Assembly (NCBI RefSeq): GCF_002895435.1
Contig: NZ_POYJ01000011.1
Coordinates: 62,001 to 126,000, forward strand
Origin: Aquimarina sediminis
Lineage (GTDB): Bacteria > Bacteroidota > Bacteroidia > Flavobacteriales > Flavobacteriaceae
Direction: 5' to 3'
Length of the DNA: 64,000 nucleotides
Shown: positions 9,183-18,243 of the stretch, piece after piece
How positions within the stretch are numbered: the stretch's first letter is position 1
Layout: each line of letters opens with the position of its first letter
Made by a program: the position numbers and the translations under genes
The notes under the pieces: generated by a model
What the model was told of the DNA's origin: nothing
The model's input: only the letters and a program-made list of their open reading frames with translations
Databases searched by the model: none

Positions 9183-11231
9183 ATGAAAAGTACTTTAAAT
9201 CTAATTATTCTTACACTAATTGTTTTATCTCTTTCTTCAAAAGTAAATTCTCAGAATTCTACAGATGTGTATGTAACGGCACATCCTGATGACTGGCAGT
9301 TATTTATGAATCCAAACGCGTATAACAGCGTAAAGAACAATAATAAAACTATTTTTTTACACACTACAGCTGGAGACGCCGGAGCGGGTATTGGAAACAA
9401 TAACTATTATTTAGCAAGAGAAGAAGGGAGCCTTAGAGCGATTAGGTTCATGTCCAACACCTTTACTTCTGGTGCAGGTTTGGGAGCAAATATGAGCCAA
9501 TCTATAGTTACTATAAACGGGCATCAAATCCTTAGATTTTCATATAGAAATGTAATTGCTTACTTTCTTAGACTACCAGATGGGAGACCTAATGGATCAG
9601 GATATGGTATACACAATAATACTAGCTTGCAGAAATTATATAATGGTTCTATAACAAATATTTCTGCTATTGATAACAGTACTACATATACTTCTCTTAC
9701 AGATTTAAAAACAACAATCCAATCTATAGTAGAACTAGAATCTTCTATTAATACTCCTATTACTTTTAATATTGCAGATAATAATTCTACTATAAATCCA
9801 AACGATCACTCTGATCATATATATTCTTCGCTAATCATACAAGATCTTGCCAAAAACATTAATAGTGTTACTATGAATCTCTTTACAGAATACCATACAA
9901 ATACGAAAGAGCAAAATGTATTTAATGAAGATTATATGGTAAGTGTTGGCACCTGGGCCGTAACGACTTCGGGGATTTCAGACAATTTTCATTCTAGCAC
10001 ATGGGATTCTGGTCATAACGCTTGGATAGGAAAACAATACTTTAGAACCATATCTCCCCCAGAATTAGACTCTAACATAGCTTTGAATAAACCCACAAGT
10101 TCATCAAGTCACGAAACTGGTCACCCAAGTTCTAATGCAGTAGATAACAATTATGATTTAAATAACTGGTGGGGTGCAAACCCACACTCTCAATGGTGGA
10201 TGGTAGACCTAGAAGACAACTTTGATATAAATAAAATAGTTGTAACCAATTATTATGATGGAACCAGGTATTACAAATATGATATTGAAGCATCTATGGA
10301 TGGGGTTAACTGGAGTAAAATCGTAGATTTTAATGATAACACCAATCCCGCAACTAATCTAGGAAACACATTTAACGTTAACAATCCATCTGCCCGTTAC
10401 CTAAGAGTTAATATGAACTATAATTCAGCCAATATTGGTGTTCATATTATAGAATTCGAAGCCTATGGTGATCTAAGTTCAATTACCGCTCCTTCTAACT
10501 TAGCTCTAAACAAATCCACAAGTGCATCAAGTCACGAATCGGGTCACCCAAGTTCTAATGCAGTGGATAATAATTATGATTTAAATAACTGGTGGGGTGC
10601 AAACCCACATTCTCAATGGTGGAAGGTAGATCTAGAAGGCATTTATGATATAAATAAAATTATTATAACTAATTATTATGACGGAACAAGATATTACAAA
10701 TATGACGTTGAAGCATCAATAGATAATATCAACTGGAATAAAATCATAGATTTTAATGATAATACTATCCCTGCAACAAACCATGGAAACACATTTAACA
10801 TAGACAATTTGCCTGCACGTTACCTAAGAGTTAATATGAACTATAACTCTGCCAATATTGGTGTACACATTATAGAGTTTGAAGCCTACGGCAATCCATC
10901 AGATACTAATCCTCTCGATTCTCCTACCACCAGTAAAACGATAAATCCATCATTAACCTCGGTTAGTAATGAGAAATATACGCTTTACAACGATTATAAT
11001 CCTGTCAAACAAGGAGATAAAATTAAATTAGGAGTCCATCTTAATACTGATAACAAAGCATCTATAGAAATCTATACAATACAAGGGATTAGTGTTTTAA
11101 GAAAAGACAAAAACCTTACTCAAGGATATAATATAATTGAGATACCTTCCCAACATTTTTCAAAAGGAACCTATATAATAAGAGTAGACATTGATAATAA
11201 AATTGAAACAAAAAAGATTTATATAAATTGA
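9183..11231 (+). CDS. Secreted PIG-L deacetylase with two discoidin domains and T9SS tail
   Basis: The start at 9183 gives the signal peptide MKSTLNLIILTLIVLSLSSK...NSQ; the earlier ATG at 9150 adds 11 polar residues. Domains over 682 aa: PIG-L/LmbE-like N-acetylglucosaminyl deacetylase with the metal motif TAHPDDWQLF near residue 25, a second metal site likely at HSDHIYSSL; then two F5/8 type C (discoidin) carbohydrate-binding domains at about 305-435 and 446-576; then a C-terminal Por-secretion (T9SS type A) domain ending KKIYIN. The two discoidin copies repeat with a 423-bp period and are nearly identical at DNA level. The likely role is removal of acetyl groups from extracellular amino-sugar polymers; the substrate is not known. 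Confidence 0.9.
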   Translation: MKSTLNLIILTLIVLSLSSKVNSQNSTDVYVTAHPDDWQLFMNPNAYNSVKNNNKTIFLHTTAGDAGAGIGNNNYYLAREEGSLRAIRFMSNTFTSGAGLGANMSQSIVTINGHQILRFSYRNVIAYFLRLPDGRPNGSGYGIHNNTSLQKLYNGSITNISAIDNSTTYTSLTDLKTTIQSIVELESSINTPITFNIADNNSTINPNDHSDHIYSSLIIQDLAKNINSVTMNLFTEYHTNTKEQNVFNEDYMVSVGTWAVTTSGISDNFHSSTWDSGHNAWIGKQYFRTISPPELDSNIALNKPTSSSSHETGHPSSNAVDNNYDLNNWWGANPHSQWWMVDLEDNFDINKIVVTNYYDGTRYYKYDIEASMDGVNWSKIVDFNDNTNPATNLGNTFNVNNPSARYLRVNMNYNSANIGVHIIEFEAYGDLSSITAPSNLALNKSTSASSHESGHPSSNAVDNNYDLNNWWGANPHSQWWKVDLEGIYDINKIIITNYYDGTRYYKYDVEASIDNINWNKIIDFNDNTIPATNHGNTFNIDNLPARYLRVNMNYNSANIGVHIIEFEAYGNPSDTNPLDSPTTSKTINPSLTSVSNEKYTLYNDYNPVKQGDKIKLGVHLNTDNKASIEIYTIQGISVLRKDKNLTQGYNIIEIPSQHFSKGTYIIRVDIDNKIETKKIYIN

Positions 11232-11377
11232 TTTAAATCTTCAAAAAAATTGAAACACAAAATAGTTAAGTAAGGCATGAGTTTAAAACCACTCCTTTTT
11301 CATAAAAAAAATAACTTAAAAAATCTATCAAAATAACATGACTATCAGGAATATGTAAATCCATCTGCTTGTTAGAG

Positions 11378-11605
11378 CAAAAAAAAGTATCTTCGCTACT
11401 GATTTTATGGTTCTTTTAGAAATAAAAGATGAAAAGGGAATTTGGTGAAAATCCAAAACTGTTCCCGCAACTGTAATACATATTCAAAAATTGTAATCAA
11501 TATACCACTGTATTAAAATTATGGGAAGGTGATTATAATTATGTAAAGTCAGGAGACCTGCCATTAATCTAGATATTACAATAACTCTCGGGTAAAGAGT
11601 TAGAT
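11378..11605 (+). promoter_or_regulatory. Cobalamin (AdoCbl) riboswitch
   Basis: The core elements are all present in order: AAGGGAATTTGGTGAAAATC at 11434-11453, CTGTTCCCGCAACTGTA at 11459-11475, the B12 box AGTCAGGAGACCTGCC at 11547-11562, and a downstream hairpin AACTCT-CGGGTAA-AGAGTT at 11583-11601 whose CGGGT loop fits the L13 partner of the L5-L13 kissing interaction. The 5' boundary is approximate. It would sense coenzyme B12 and repress the downstream operon that begins at 11684. It is the only B12 box I found in the window. Confidence 0.93.
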
Positions 11606-11611
11606 ATAACT

Positions 11612-11643
11612 AAGGATCTTATTTTTATCTAGAAAAGATTCTT
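11612..11643 (+). terminator. Likely riboswitch expression-platform terminator
   Basis: AAGGATCTT pairs with AAGATTCTT (nine pairs including one G-U) and is followed by more T residues, between the riboswitch aptamer and the first gene. This is where a transcriptional expression platform would be expected. The stem is weak and AT-rich, so translational control is an alternative. Confidence 0.45.
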
Positions 11644-11683
11644 TTTATCTCTATAACTTTTCCCACATAACTTAGGTTTTTAA

Positions 11684-11866
11684 ATGAAAAAAAATATGTT
11701 TTGTGGTGTAATGATTTTGTGTGGCTTATTTGCTTTTTCACTAGTCAACACTTATCCCAAAATAGCCAAAGATGATATCAATTATAGCTATCATGCTGTG
11801 ACACCCATGGATATGGGGCATTTTCATAATTTCAATTCAGTTTTAACCACCATCAATTTCTTATAA
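11684..11866 (+). CDS. Small His-rich membrane peptide after the B12 riboswitch
   Basis: A 60-residue protein with an N-terminal hydrophobic helix (FCGVMILCGLFAFSLV) and a short tail rich in possible metal ligands: YSYHAVTPMDMGHFHNF (three His, two Met, one Asp). It is the first gene after the cobalamin riboswitch and ends 2 bp before the ferredoxin-like gene, so it is co-transcribed with cob genes. It has the size and layout of small cobalt-transport or metal-chaperone subunits such as CbtB, but the CbtB His/Cys signature is not clearly present. Function is inferred from context only. Confidence 0.55.
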   Translation: MKKNMFCGVMILCGLFAFSLVNTYPKIAKDDINYSYHAVTPMDMGHFHNFNSVLTTINFL

Positions 11867-11868
11867 CC

Positions 11869-12690
11869 ATGGGGAAAAAACTGAGTAAAGTAGATACCAC
11901 TTTTCAATTTTGTGATGGAGGTTCTTGTCGCAAAGCAAAGAGTGAAATTGCTATTCGAGAAGCAAGAGGATATCTTCGTAATAATGGTCTTTGGGATACA
12001 ACGCATACCATAAAGACAAGATGCAATGGTAGATGTGAAGATGCACCCACCTGGATTATACAACCAGGCAATTTTTGGTATAAAAACCTGACTCCCGACA
12101 AAGCTGTATCTATTATAAAATCACATCTAGAAAAAAAACAACCCGTTGATGAATATCTTTTATACAGAGAAGGATGGTCTAATGTAGCTACAGAAAATGA
12201 AAGAAGTATAACGCCTGTGGTGTTTAAACAAAAAACAGATCCTATATTAGGCGAAGTTTTGGTAGCCAGATCATTTGCTTCTGATCAACATTTGTATCCC
12301 CTATTTCAGTATTTGTTTCATGACCCTAAACCAATTTCTGTACAACCCTATGATGCTGATATAATTGAAATAAAATCATCCCACCAAGTAGATTACACAG
12401 ATGATTATGAAGTAAAAATTAATGGAAATGAACTTCAATTAAGGTTAACCATTGCAGGTATACCCAAAGATATTTCTCATGAAATAGCTGATCGTAAAGT
12501 AAGTATAGCAGAAGTCATTTGGCTTAAAAAAACTACTATCTTTACCAAGGCAATACGCCTAAAAAATAAAAAAGGAAAACACCTGGTTACACTATGGATA
12601 AAAGAAGAAGATATTACTACCTGGAATCATATTCTTACTATTTATCTATCCATGTCACCAGATCATATAAAAGTAAGTGAAGAAGTATAA
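11869..12690 (+). CDS. Thioredoxin-like [2Fe-2S] ferredoxin domain protein
   Basis: A 273-residue protein. The N-terminal part has the four Cys of the thioredoxin-like [2Fe-2S] ferredoxin family: FCDGGSCRKA near residue 20 and RCNGRCEDAP near residue 50, followed by GNFWYKNLTPDKAVSIIKSH, also typical of that family (the CbiW-like group). The remaining ~150 residues are mostly beta and unassigned. Position between the riboswitch and cobA suggests an electron-transfer role in corrin synthesis, for example cobalt reduction before adenosylation or support of CbiX. Coupled with the next gene by a 14-bp overlap. Confidence 0.8.
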   Translation: MGKKLSKVDTTFQFCDGGSCRKAKSEIAIREARGYLRNNGLWDTTHTIKTRCNGRCEDAPTWIIQPGNFWYKNLTPDKAVSIIKSHLEKKQPVDEYLLYREGWSNVATENERSITPVVFKQKTDPILGEVLVARSFASDQHLYPLFQYLFHDPKPISVQPYDADIIEIKSSHQVDYTDDYEVKINGNELQLRLTIAGIPKDISHEIADRKVSIAEVIWLKKTTIFTKAIRLKNKKGKHLVTLWIKEEDITTWNHILTIYLSMSPDHIKVSEEV

Positions 12691-13492
12691 AAACATAAGC
12701 ATATTAGGCTGTGGATGGCTAGGATTACCTTTAGCTATTGATCGTATTACTAAGGGAGATCATATAAAAGGATCTACCACTACAAACAGTAAAATAGAAA
12801 CGTTGAGAGAAAAAGGGATCTCCCCCTATCTTTTGACTCTAGGAGACTCCTCAAAAAAAGAATACATAGATTTTGTATCAGGAAGTGAAATTATTATCAT
12901 TAATTTTCCTCCTAGACGTATTCCTAATATTATAGAAGTTTATCAAGAGCAAATACAGAGTATTCTCCCTTTTATTTCTAAAACGCAAAAAATAATTTTT
13001 ATTAGCTCTACTTCTGTATATCAAAACACTAATGGAGAAGTTTCTGAGACGTTATTGGCTGCTCCCGAGAAAGAATCTGGCAAGGCTATTATAGCAGTTG
13101 AGCTATTATTAAAAAAGCTATTTGAAGATCGCCTAACGATCATTCGACTGTCAGGGCTTATAGGTTATGATCGTTTACCTGGTAGGTTTCTTGCTAATAA
13201 AAAAAATGTACAAAATGGAGATGCCCCGATAAATGTAATCCATAGAGATGATTGTATAGGATTAATCAATGCGGTTATAGAAAAAGATGCATGGGGGGAA
13301 ATCATAAACGGCTGCTCAGACCGACACCCTTTGAGAAAAGACTTCTATACTCTTGCAGCAACCAAAATAGGTCTTACCCCTCCTAATTTTATCACCCAAG
13401 AAACTATAAAATATAAGATAATATCTAATGCTAAGAGTAAAGCACTTTTAGACTATGCATATATTCACCCCGATCCTTTAAAATTAATATAA
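12677..13492 (+). CDS. YeeZ-like SDR family NAD(P)-binding protein
   Basis: A 271-residue Rossmann protein with a GTG start inside the preceding gene. ISILGCGWLGLPLA gives the dinucleotide-binding loop (residues about 8-21), FISSTSVYQN matches the SDR Ser/Tyr region, and LPGRFLANKKNVQNG plus NVIHRDDCIGLI are typical of the YeeZ-like extended SDRs. It lies in the riboswitch-controlled operon, immediately before cobA (2-bp gap). No cobalamin step is firmly assigned to this family, so it may be a missing reductase or an auxiliary protein; the substrate is unknown. Confidence 0.78.
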   Translation: MKKYKNISILGCGWLGLPLAIDRITKGDHIKGSTTTNSKIETLREKGISPYLLTLGDSSKKEYIDFVSGSEIIIINFPPRRIPNIIEVYQEQIQSILPFISKTQKIIFISSTSVYQNTNGEVSETLLAAPEKESGKAIIAVELLLKKLFEDRLTIIRLSGLIGYDRLPGRFLANKKNVQNGDAPINVIHRDDCIGLINAVIEKDAWGEIINGCSDRHPLRKDFYTLAATKIGLTPPNFITQETIKYKIISNAKSKALLDYAYIHPDPLKLI

Positions 13493-13494
13493 TA

Positions 13495-14217
13495 ATGCAT
13501 GCCGTAGCAATTGTAGGCGCTGGCCCCGGAGACCCAGAGTTACTAACCATAAAAGCATCTCGTCTTATTGAAAAAGCAGATGTAATTCTTCATGACAACC
13601 TTGTTTCTAATACAATATTGTCAATTAATACTACTGGAGAAAAAATATATGTAGGTCGAAAATTTGGGGATGCTTCTGATCAAATTGAACGTCAACAAAA
13701 GATTAATGAATTACTATTCAGTTATCATTCCCAGGGCAAAAAAGTGGTGCGTCTCAAATCAGGAGATCCATATGTATATGGAAGAGCAGCTGAGGAGGCT
13801 CGTTATTTAAAAGAAAAAAATGTTCCTTTTGAGGTGATACCCGGTATTTCTGCAGCATTAGCCGCAGCAAATATTTTTAATATTCCGGTTACAGAGCGAA
13901 ATAAATCAAACGCCATGCTTATATGTACCGCGCATACTGCTGATTATTCGTTTGAACAACTTAACGGTATTGCTCATATGCTTAAAGCTGGCAATACGAT
14001 TTCTATTTATATGGGACTCAAAAGCCTGCATAGAATCATCCCTAAACTTTTAGAAGTATGTGATGATGACACTATCCCGGTGAACGCCGCTTCAAACGTC
14101 TCGCGAGCAGATCAGGGAATTATCACAGGTACATTGGGTAATATAGAGGAACAGATAAAAAATAGCACAATACAAATGCCAGTAGTTTTGATCATTGGCG
14201 CCAATCCAATTCTATAA
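13495..14217 (+). CDS. cobA: Uroporphyrinogen-III C-methyltransferase (SUMT)
   Basis: CobA transfers two methyl groups from SAM to uroporphyrinogen III to give precorrin-2, the branch to siroheme and B12. At 240 aa it is a stand-alone SUMT without CysG dehydrogenase/chelatase parts. Motifs: VAIVGAGPGDPELLTIKA at the N-terminus, LHDNLVS, VRLKSGDPYVYGRAAEEA and EVIPGISAALAAAN, then TERNKS. All are textbook SUMT. It follows the SDR gene by 2 bp in the riboswitch operon. Confidence 0.95.
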   Translation: MHAVAIVGAGPGDPELLTIKASRLIEKADVILHDNLVSNTILSINTTGEKIYVGRKFGDASDQIERQQKINELLFSYHSQGKKVVRLKSGDPYVYGRAAEEARYLKEKNVPFEVIPGISAALAAANIFNIPVTERNKSNAMLICTAHTADYSFEQLNGIAHMLKAGNTISIYMGLKSLHRIIPKLLEVCDDDTIPVNAASNVSRADQGIITGTLGNIEEQIKNSTIQMPVVLIIGANPIL

Positions 14218-14370
14218 GCTGATTCTGTATTTCTGACCATAACAGGAATCTTTTCAAATTATAGTTGAATAACAAAATATACTCTAATTTTGTTATAAAA
14301 CGATCAGAATTATTCTTTTGAGTGTTTTGGTTATTTATAATACAAACTGAAAATTATAAGAAAATAGTAC

Positions 14371-15309
14371 ATGAAAGAAGGTATATTACTTTGTGGGCAT
14401 GGAAGCAGAAGAGAAGCTGCCGTGACTTCTTTTAAAAGATTAGTAACAATCTTACAAGAACGCTATAGAGATGACTATGAAGTAGATTACGGTTTTCTAG
14501 AATTCAACCATCCCACTTATGAAGCTGCTGTAGAGCGGATGTACCTTAATGGTATACGAAAAATATATGCACTACCAGTAATTTTATTTGCTGGCTCCCA
14601 TGCCAAAAATGATATTCCATATGAACTAAACACTATACAAAGTTACCATAATGACCTAACTATCAACATGGGAAAGCATATTGGAGTTAGTTCCTTTTTG
14701 CTGGATCTCGCAGTAAAACGAATTGAAGAAGTTGAATCAAATCTATCTCCGATAAGTAGAAAAGAGACCTGCCTGGTTGTCATAGGTAGAGGAACTACCG
14801 ATCCCGATGCCAATAGTGATGTGTGCAAATTGACCAGTATGCTCTGGGAAGGAATGGGATTTGGATTTGCCACTACCGCCTATAGCGGAACAGCATACCC
14901 CAAAGTAGATGAGTCTCTACAGATGATTGAAAAATTAGGTTTTAAAAGAACCATCGTTATTCCATTTTTCTTTTTTACAGGAGTATTATTAGAACGCATC
15001 TATGGTCATGTTACAGCTATGAACTCTACCTCTAATCAAGAGTATGTATATACAGCACCTTTTGGAACCGACGAACTACTCTTACAAGCATTTGATGAAC
15101 GATTGGAAGAAGCCAAAACCGGTGTTGCACATATGAATTGCCAACTCTGTAAATATCGAAAGCAAGTAGTTGGATTCGAGCAAGATTATGGTAAAGAGCA
15201 AATCGGTCACCACCTTAATGTAAAAGGTATCCTTTTTGAAGAAGATGAAAAACCGGGTGTGCAGAAAAACTCTTTAGGAAGCAAAGTAAAAAAGATATTG
15301 GGGATTTGA
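14371..15309 (+). CDS. cbiX: Sirohydrochlorin cobaltochelatase, long form
   Basis: CbiX inserts Co2+ into sirohydrochlorin, the early (anaerobic-pathway) insertion step. The 312-aa protein has two tandem CbiX/SirB domains: ILLCGHGSRREAA with the metal-binding His near residue 7, ALPVILFAGSHAKNDIP with the second His near residue 74, and the second half starting CLVVIGRGTTDPDANSD. A C-terminal extension contains NCQLCKYR (CxxC), as in the long CbiX proteins that can carry a cluster or metal. A 153-bp gap from cobA leaves room for a separate promoter. It could instead act as a ferrochelatase for siroheme. Confidence 0.92.
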   Translation: MKEGILLCGHGSRREAAVTSFKRLVTILQERYRDDYEVDYGFLEFNHPTYEAAVERMYLNGIRKIYALPVILFAGSHAKNDIPYELNTIQSYHNDLTINMGKHIGVSSFLLDLAVKRIEEVESNLSPISRKETCLVVIGRGTTDPDANSDVCKLTSMLWEGMGFGFATTAYSGTAYPKVDESLQMIEKLGFKRTIVIPFFFFTGVLLERIYGHVTAMNSTSNQEYVYTAPFGTDELLLQAFDERLEEAKTGVAHMNCQLCKYRKQVVGFEQDYGKEQIGHHLNVKGILFEEDEKPGVQKNSLGSKVKKILGI

Positions 15310-15335
15310 CCTTTGTATAACTCTAAATATCTCTT

Positions 15336-15737
15336 ATGATCAACTGTATATTCTGTAAAATTGTAAAAGGAGAAGCCAACTCCTGGAAAATATATGAGAC
15401 CGAAGATGCCTATGCTTTTTTAGACATCAATCCAGCCAATAGATATCATACTTTGGTAATCCCAAAAAAACATTATACCAATATTTTTGATATCCCCGAA
15501 AAAGAGTTGAGTGCCGTTACTACCGTGGTCAAAAAGGTATGTAAACTGTATGAAGAAAAATTGGGAATCAGTAATATCCAAATTATCAGCAACTCTGGCG
15601 CAGAAGCACAACAGGAGGTGTTTCATCTTCATTTTCATATTCTTCCGAGGAAACGAGGCGATGGTCAAAACCTTAGATGGATTACACATCCCGAGTGGGT
15701 ACAAGATTTTGATAGGATGATAGAAAAATTAAAGTAG
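15336..15737 (+). CDS. HIT family hydrolase
   Basis: A 133-residue histidine-triad protein. CIFCKIVKGEANSWKIYE begins the fold with a possible zinc-binding CxxC, and the active site FHLHFHILPRKRGD gives the H-x-H-x-H triad near residue 95. Members hydrolyse nucleotide conjugates such as AMP-lysine or dinucleoside polyphosphates. It follows cbiX by 26 bp on the same strand and may be co-transcribed, but a role in B12 metabolism is not expected from the family. Confidence 0.88.
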   Translation: MINCIFCKIVKGEANSWKIYETEDAYAFLDINPANRYHTLVIPKKHYTNIFDIPEKELSAVTTVVKKVCKLYEEKLGISNIQIISNSGAEAQQEVFHLHFHILPRKRGDGQNLRWITHPEWVQDFDRMIEKLK

Positions 15738-15763
15738 ACTCAAGTCAAAAATGGTACTATAGA

Positions 15764-16273
15764 TTACTTTCTAAACCCTAATTTTCTAGTAGTTTTTTCT
15801 CCTACAAAAAGCTGAAGTTGTTCATTATAAGAGGAAACAATTATCTCAAATAAAAAATCAAAAAACACCTTATATGAAGACGAATCTCCTTTCTTAACTT
15901 CAAACTCTTCTTTGCTATGCGCATACTTAACTAAATAAGAACCTTTTTCACTTTTCCTAAACATTAAATGAATAAGTATTAGCTCTTCCGGTAATGTTTC
16001 TGGTGCTTTACATACGGTGAGACCTATACCAAAATGCCAGAAAAAATCTTGCTCAAGAGAGATTGCATGAATTAAAGCAGACGGAACAAGCTCAAACCCT
16101 TTTTCTTTATTAATTTTAAATAGTGAAAATTGACTTTCCGGTATATTATAATATGCTTTTAACTCTTTTACAATCTCAACAGAAAATACATGACAACTTT
16201 TTTTATACTCTTCAAAGTTGTTTTGAGCTTTATTGTATGCTGCACACAATTGATGAAATTTTGTAACCTCCAT
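15764..16273 (-). CDS. Hypothetical protein
   Basis: About 169 residues from MEVTKFHQLCAAYN; an upstream ATG at 16297 would add eight hydrophobic residues without making a signal peptide. The sequence is soluble, with mixed alpha/beta character and charged N-terminal helix, and contains no motif I recognise. It is convergent with the HIT gene and tandem with the PLD gene about 180 bp upstream. Function unknown. Confidence 0.55.
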   Translation of the reverse strand: MEVTKFHQLCAAYNKAQNNFEEYKKSCHVFSVEIVKELKAYYNIPESQFSLFKINKEKGFELVPSALIHAISLEQDFFWHFGIGLTVCKAPETLPEELILIHLMFRKSEKGSYLVKYAHSKEEFEVKKGDSSSYKVFFDFLFEIIVSSYNEQLQLFVGEKTTRKLGFRK

Positions 16274-16451
16274 AAAGTAAAATAACTGTTTATACACAGA
16301 TTAGACGTAGACTAAACCCATTACTTACTCAAGAACACATTGGATCTCACAATAAATCAGGTGTACTTTACTGATCTTCTTCTATTCCTCTAAAATTATG
16401 TTACTCAAAAATTATAAGATAAAAGCGGAGATATTTTCAATTCATAATCCT

Positions 16452-18005
16452 TTACAAGATTTCTTTTGGAAGAACTTTTCTTGTCCAGGTCTTAACACGT
16501 TTATAATTACTCACTTCGCTATCAGGGTTGTACTCTAAGGTGGTCTCCCAGGAGTTTTCGGGTCTAAACTCTATTTCCATTCCTTTTAGCACACTACCGG
16601 CTACTTTATCAGAATCAATGACAACCACACATTCTGTGTTTAGATTAGCACTTCTGGGATCCAGGTTAAAAGTACCGATGACTGTTATTTTTTCATCTAT
16701 TACCATTGATTTTGCATGAAGACCAAAAATAGGTTTGTATTCTAATTTTTCTTGTAACTCTCCTGTCATTATCCTTGTACGTTCTGCCGCATCAGGTCGA
16801 AACTCATATATTTTTACACCTGTTTTTAGTAATTTTTTTCTATCAGACTGATAGCTACTAAACGCTTCGACATTATCGGTAGAGGCTAAACTATTGGTTA
16901 GAATTCTTATTTCCACACCACGCTCTACAGCCTCTTTAAACAAATTCTGACTCAATTCTGTAGTAATCAAATATGGGGTTTGAATCGCTATCGATGATTT
17001 GGCATTTTTCACTAACTCCACAAGTGCACTGGTAGAAATACCTCCTCCTCCCAGACCACTTGTCCCATCATTTTTTCCAGGTAGGTCAGAAATAAAGTCT
17101 ACATCATCCAACCATACCAAATCTCCAGAACTTTTAATCAAGTCAAAGGTAGTGGGTAGTTTTTCTATTCTTGTACGTACTTGAGGCCAGAAATTATCAG
17201 GATTACAGGCATATTCATGTAGTTTATCAAACTTGTTTTTATTATCTTCATTTTCAACAGTATCTTCAGAGATATCTGTAACTTTTATACTTAAAGAATG
17301 GTTCCAGAACTCGTTGAAAGAACTTTTTACTTTTTTGGTTTCTTTACCTAATAAAAGAACATCTCGATCCCTAAAATTATACTCATGATCATAATCAAAA
17401 TATTCATCTGCAATATTCCTTCCACCGGTAATCACCACTTTATCATCAACGATAAAAGTCTTGTTATGCATACGCTGGTTTGCTGACCTAAACTCTGTAG
17501 CAAATTTCTTGACTTTACTATAAAGACTTTTCCCCAAATTAACTCCAGGATTGTATACTTTTATAGAAATGTTCTCATGAGAATCAAGAGTTAAAACATC
17601 TTCGATATCGGCATCTACCATAATATCATCTACAAGAATCCTGACTTTAACTCCACGATCTGCCGCTCTTACCAAATAATCACAAGCAATGAGGCCAATA
17701 TTATCCATCGAAAAAATAAAGTATTGAATATCTATAGTCTTTTCTGCATACTCGCTTAACCAAGCTCGAGCCACCATAGAACCACTTCCATCTTCTAAAA
17801 CATATACTCCAGTCTTGGACTTCATCAATGAAGAAACATCTTCTAACTCTTTAGACAAGCTCAGGGAATCATTTCTATGAATACTTGAACAAAAATCTGT
17901 TTCATTTAATACAGTCTTGTTTTTTGTTTGAGTGCACGATACCATGAGTATAAAAATGGCAAGATAGTATCCGAATTTTAAGAAAGATATGTTCTGTTTT
18001 ATCAT
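16452..18005 (-). CDS. Phospholipase D-family lipoprotein (cardiolipin-synthase-like)
   Basis: A 517-residue protein with a lipoprotein signal (LAIFILMVSCTQTKN) and two HKD motifs: MHNKTFIVDDKVVITGGRN near residue 185 and LHAKSMVIDEKITVIGT near residue 440. The partner strands SGSMVARAWLSEYA and IDIQYFIFSMD place it in the periplasmic/cell-surface PLD group close to YmdC/ClsC. These enzymes move or cleave phosphatidyl groups. Anchoring to a membrane by the lipidated Cys suits action on lipids. It is monocistronic. Confidence 0.87.
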   Translation of the reverse strand: MIKQNISFLKFGYYLAIFILMVSCTQTKNKTVLNETDFCSSIHRNDSLSLSKELEDVSSLMKSKTGVYVLEDGSGSMVARAWLSEYAEKTIDIQYFIFSMDNIGLIACDYLVRAADRGVKVRILVDDIMVDADIEDVLTLDSHENISIKVYNPGVNLGKSLYSKVKKFATEFRSANQRMHNKTFIVDDKVVITGGRNIADEYFDYDHEYNFRDRDVLLLGKETKKVKSSFNEFWNHSLSIKVTDISEDTVENEDNKNKFDKLHEYACNPDNFWPQVRTRIEKLPTTFDLIKSSGDLVWLDDVDFISDLPGKNDGTSGLGGGGISTSALVELVKNAKSSIAIQTPYLITTELSQNLFKEAVERGVEIRILTNSLASTDNVEAFSSYQSDRKKLLKTGVKIYEFRPDAAERTRIMTGELQEKLEYKPIFGLHAKSMVIDEKITVIGTFNLDPRSANLNTECVVVIDSDKVAGSVLKGMEIEFRPENSWETTLEYNPDSEVSNYKRVKTWTRKVLPKEIL

Positions 18006-18243
18006 TTGGTAATTTATCAGACATCATACTGACACTTCACTAATATATGCCGACTCATATTAGTAAAATATCTTATTTAAGTAGATGAAGTTTTAATAAT
18101 ATTAAGGTTAATTTGTTACGCCAAAGCTAAGGAATTTTCTTCCGAATTAACAAATTACAACCAAGAGGGTTCTGACATATTTGGGTGATATATATAAAAC
18201 CAATCTTTATTTTTACACCCTTTATAAATGTATCTATTTGTTA

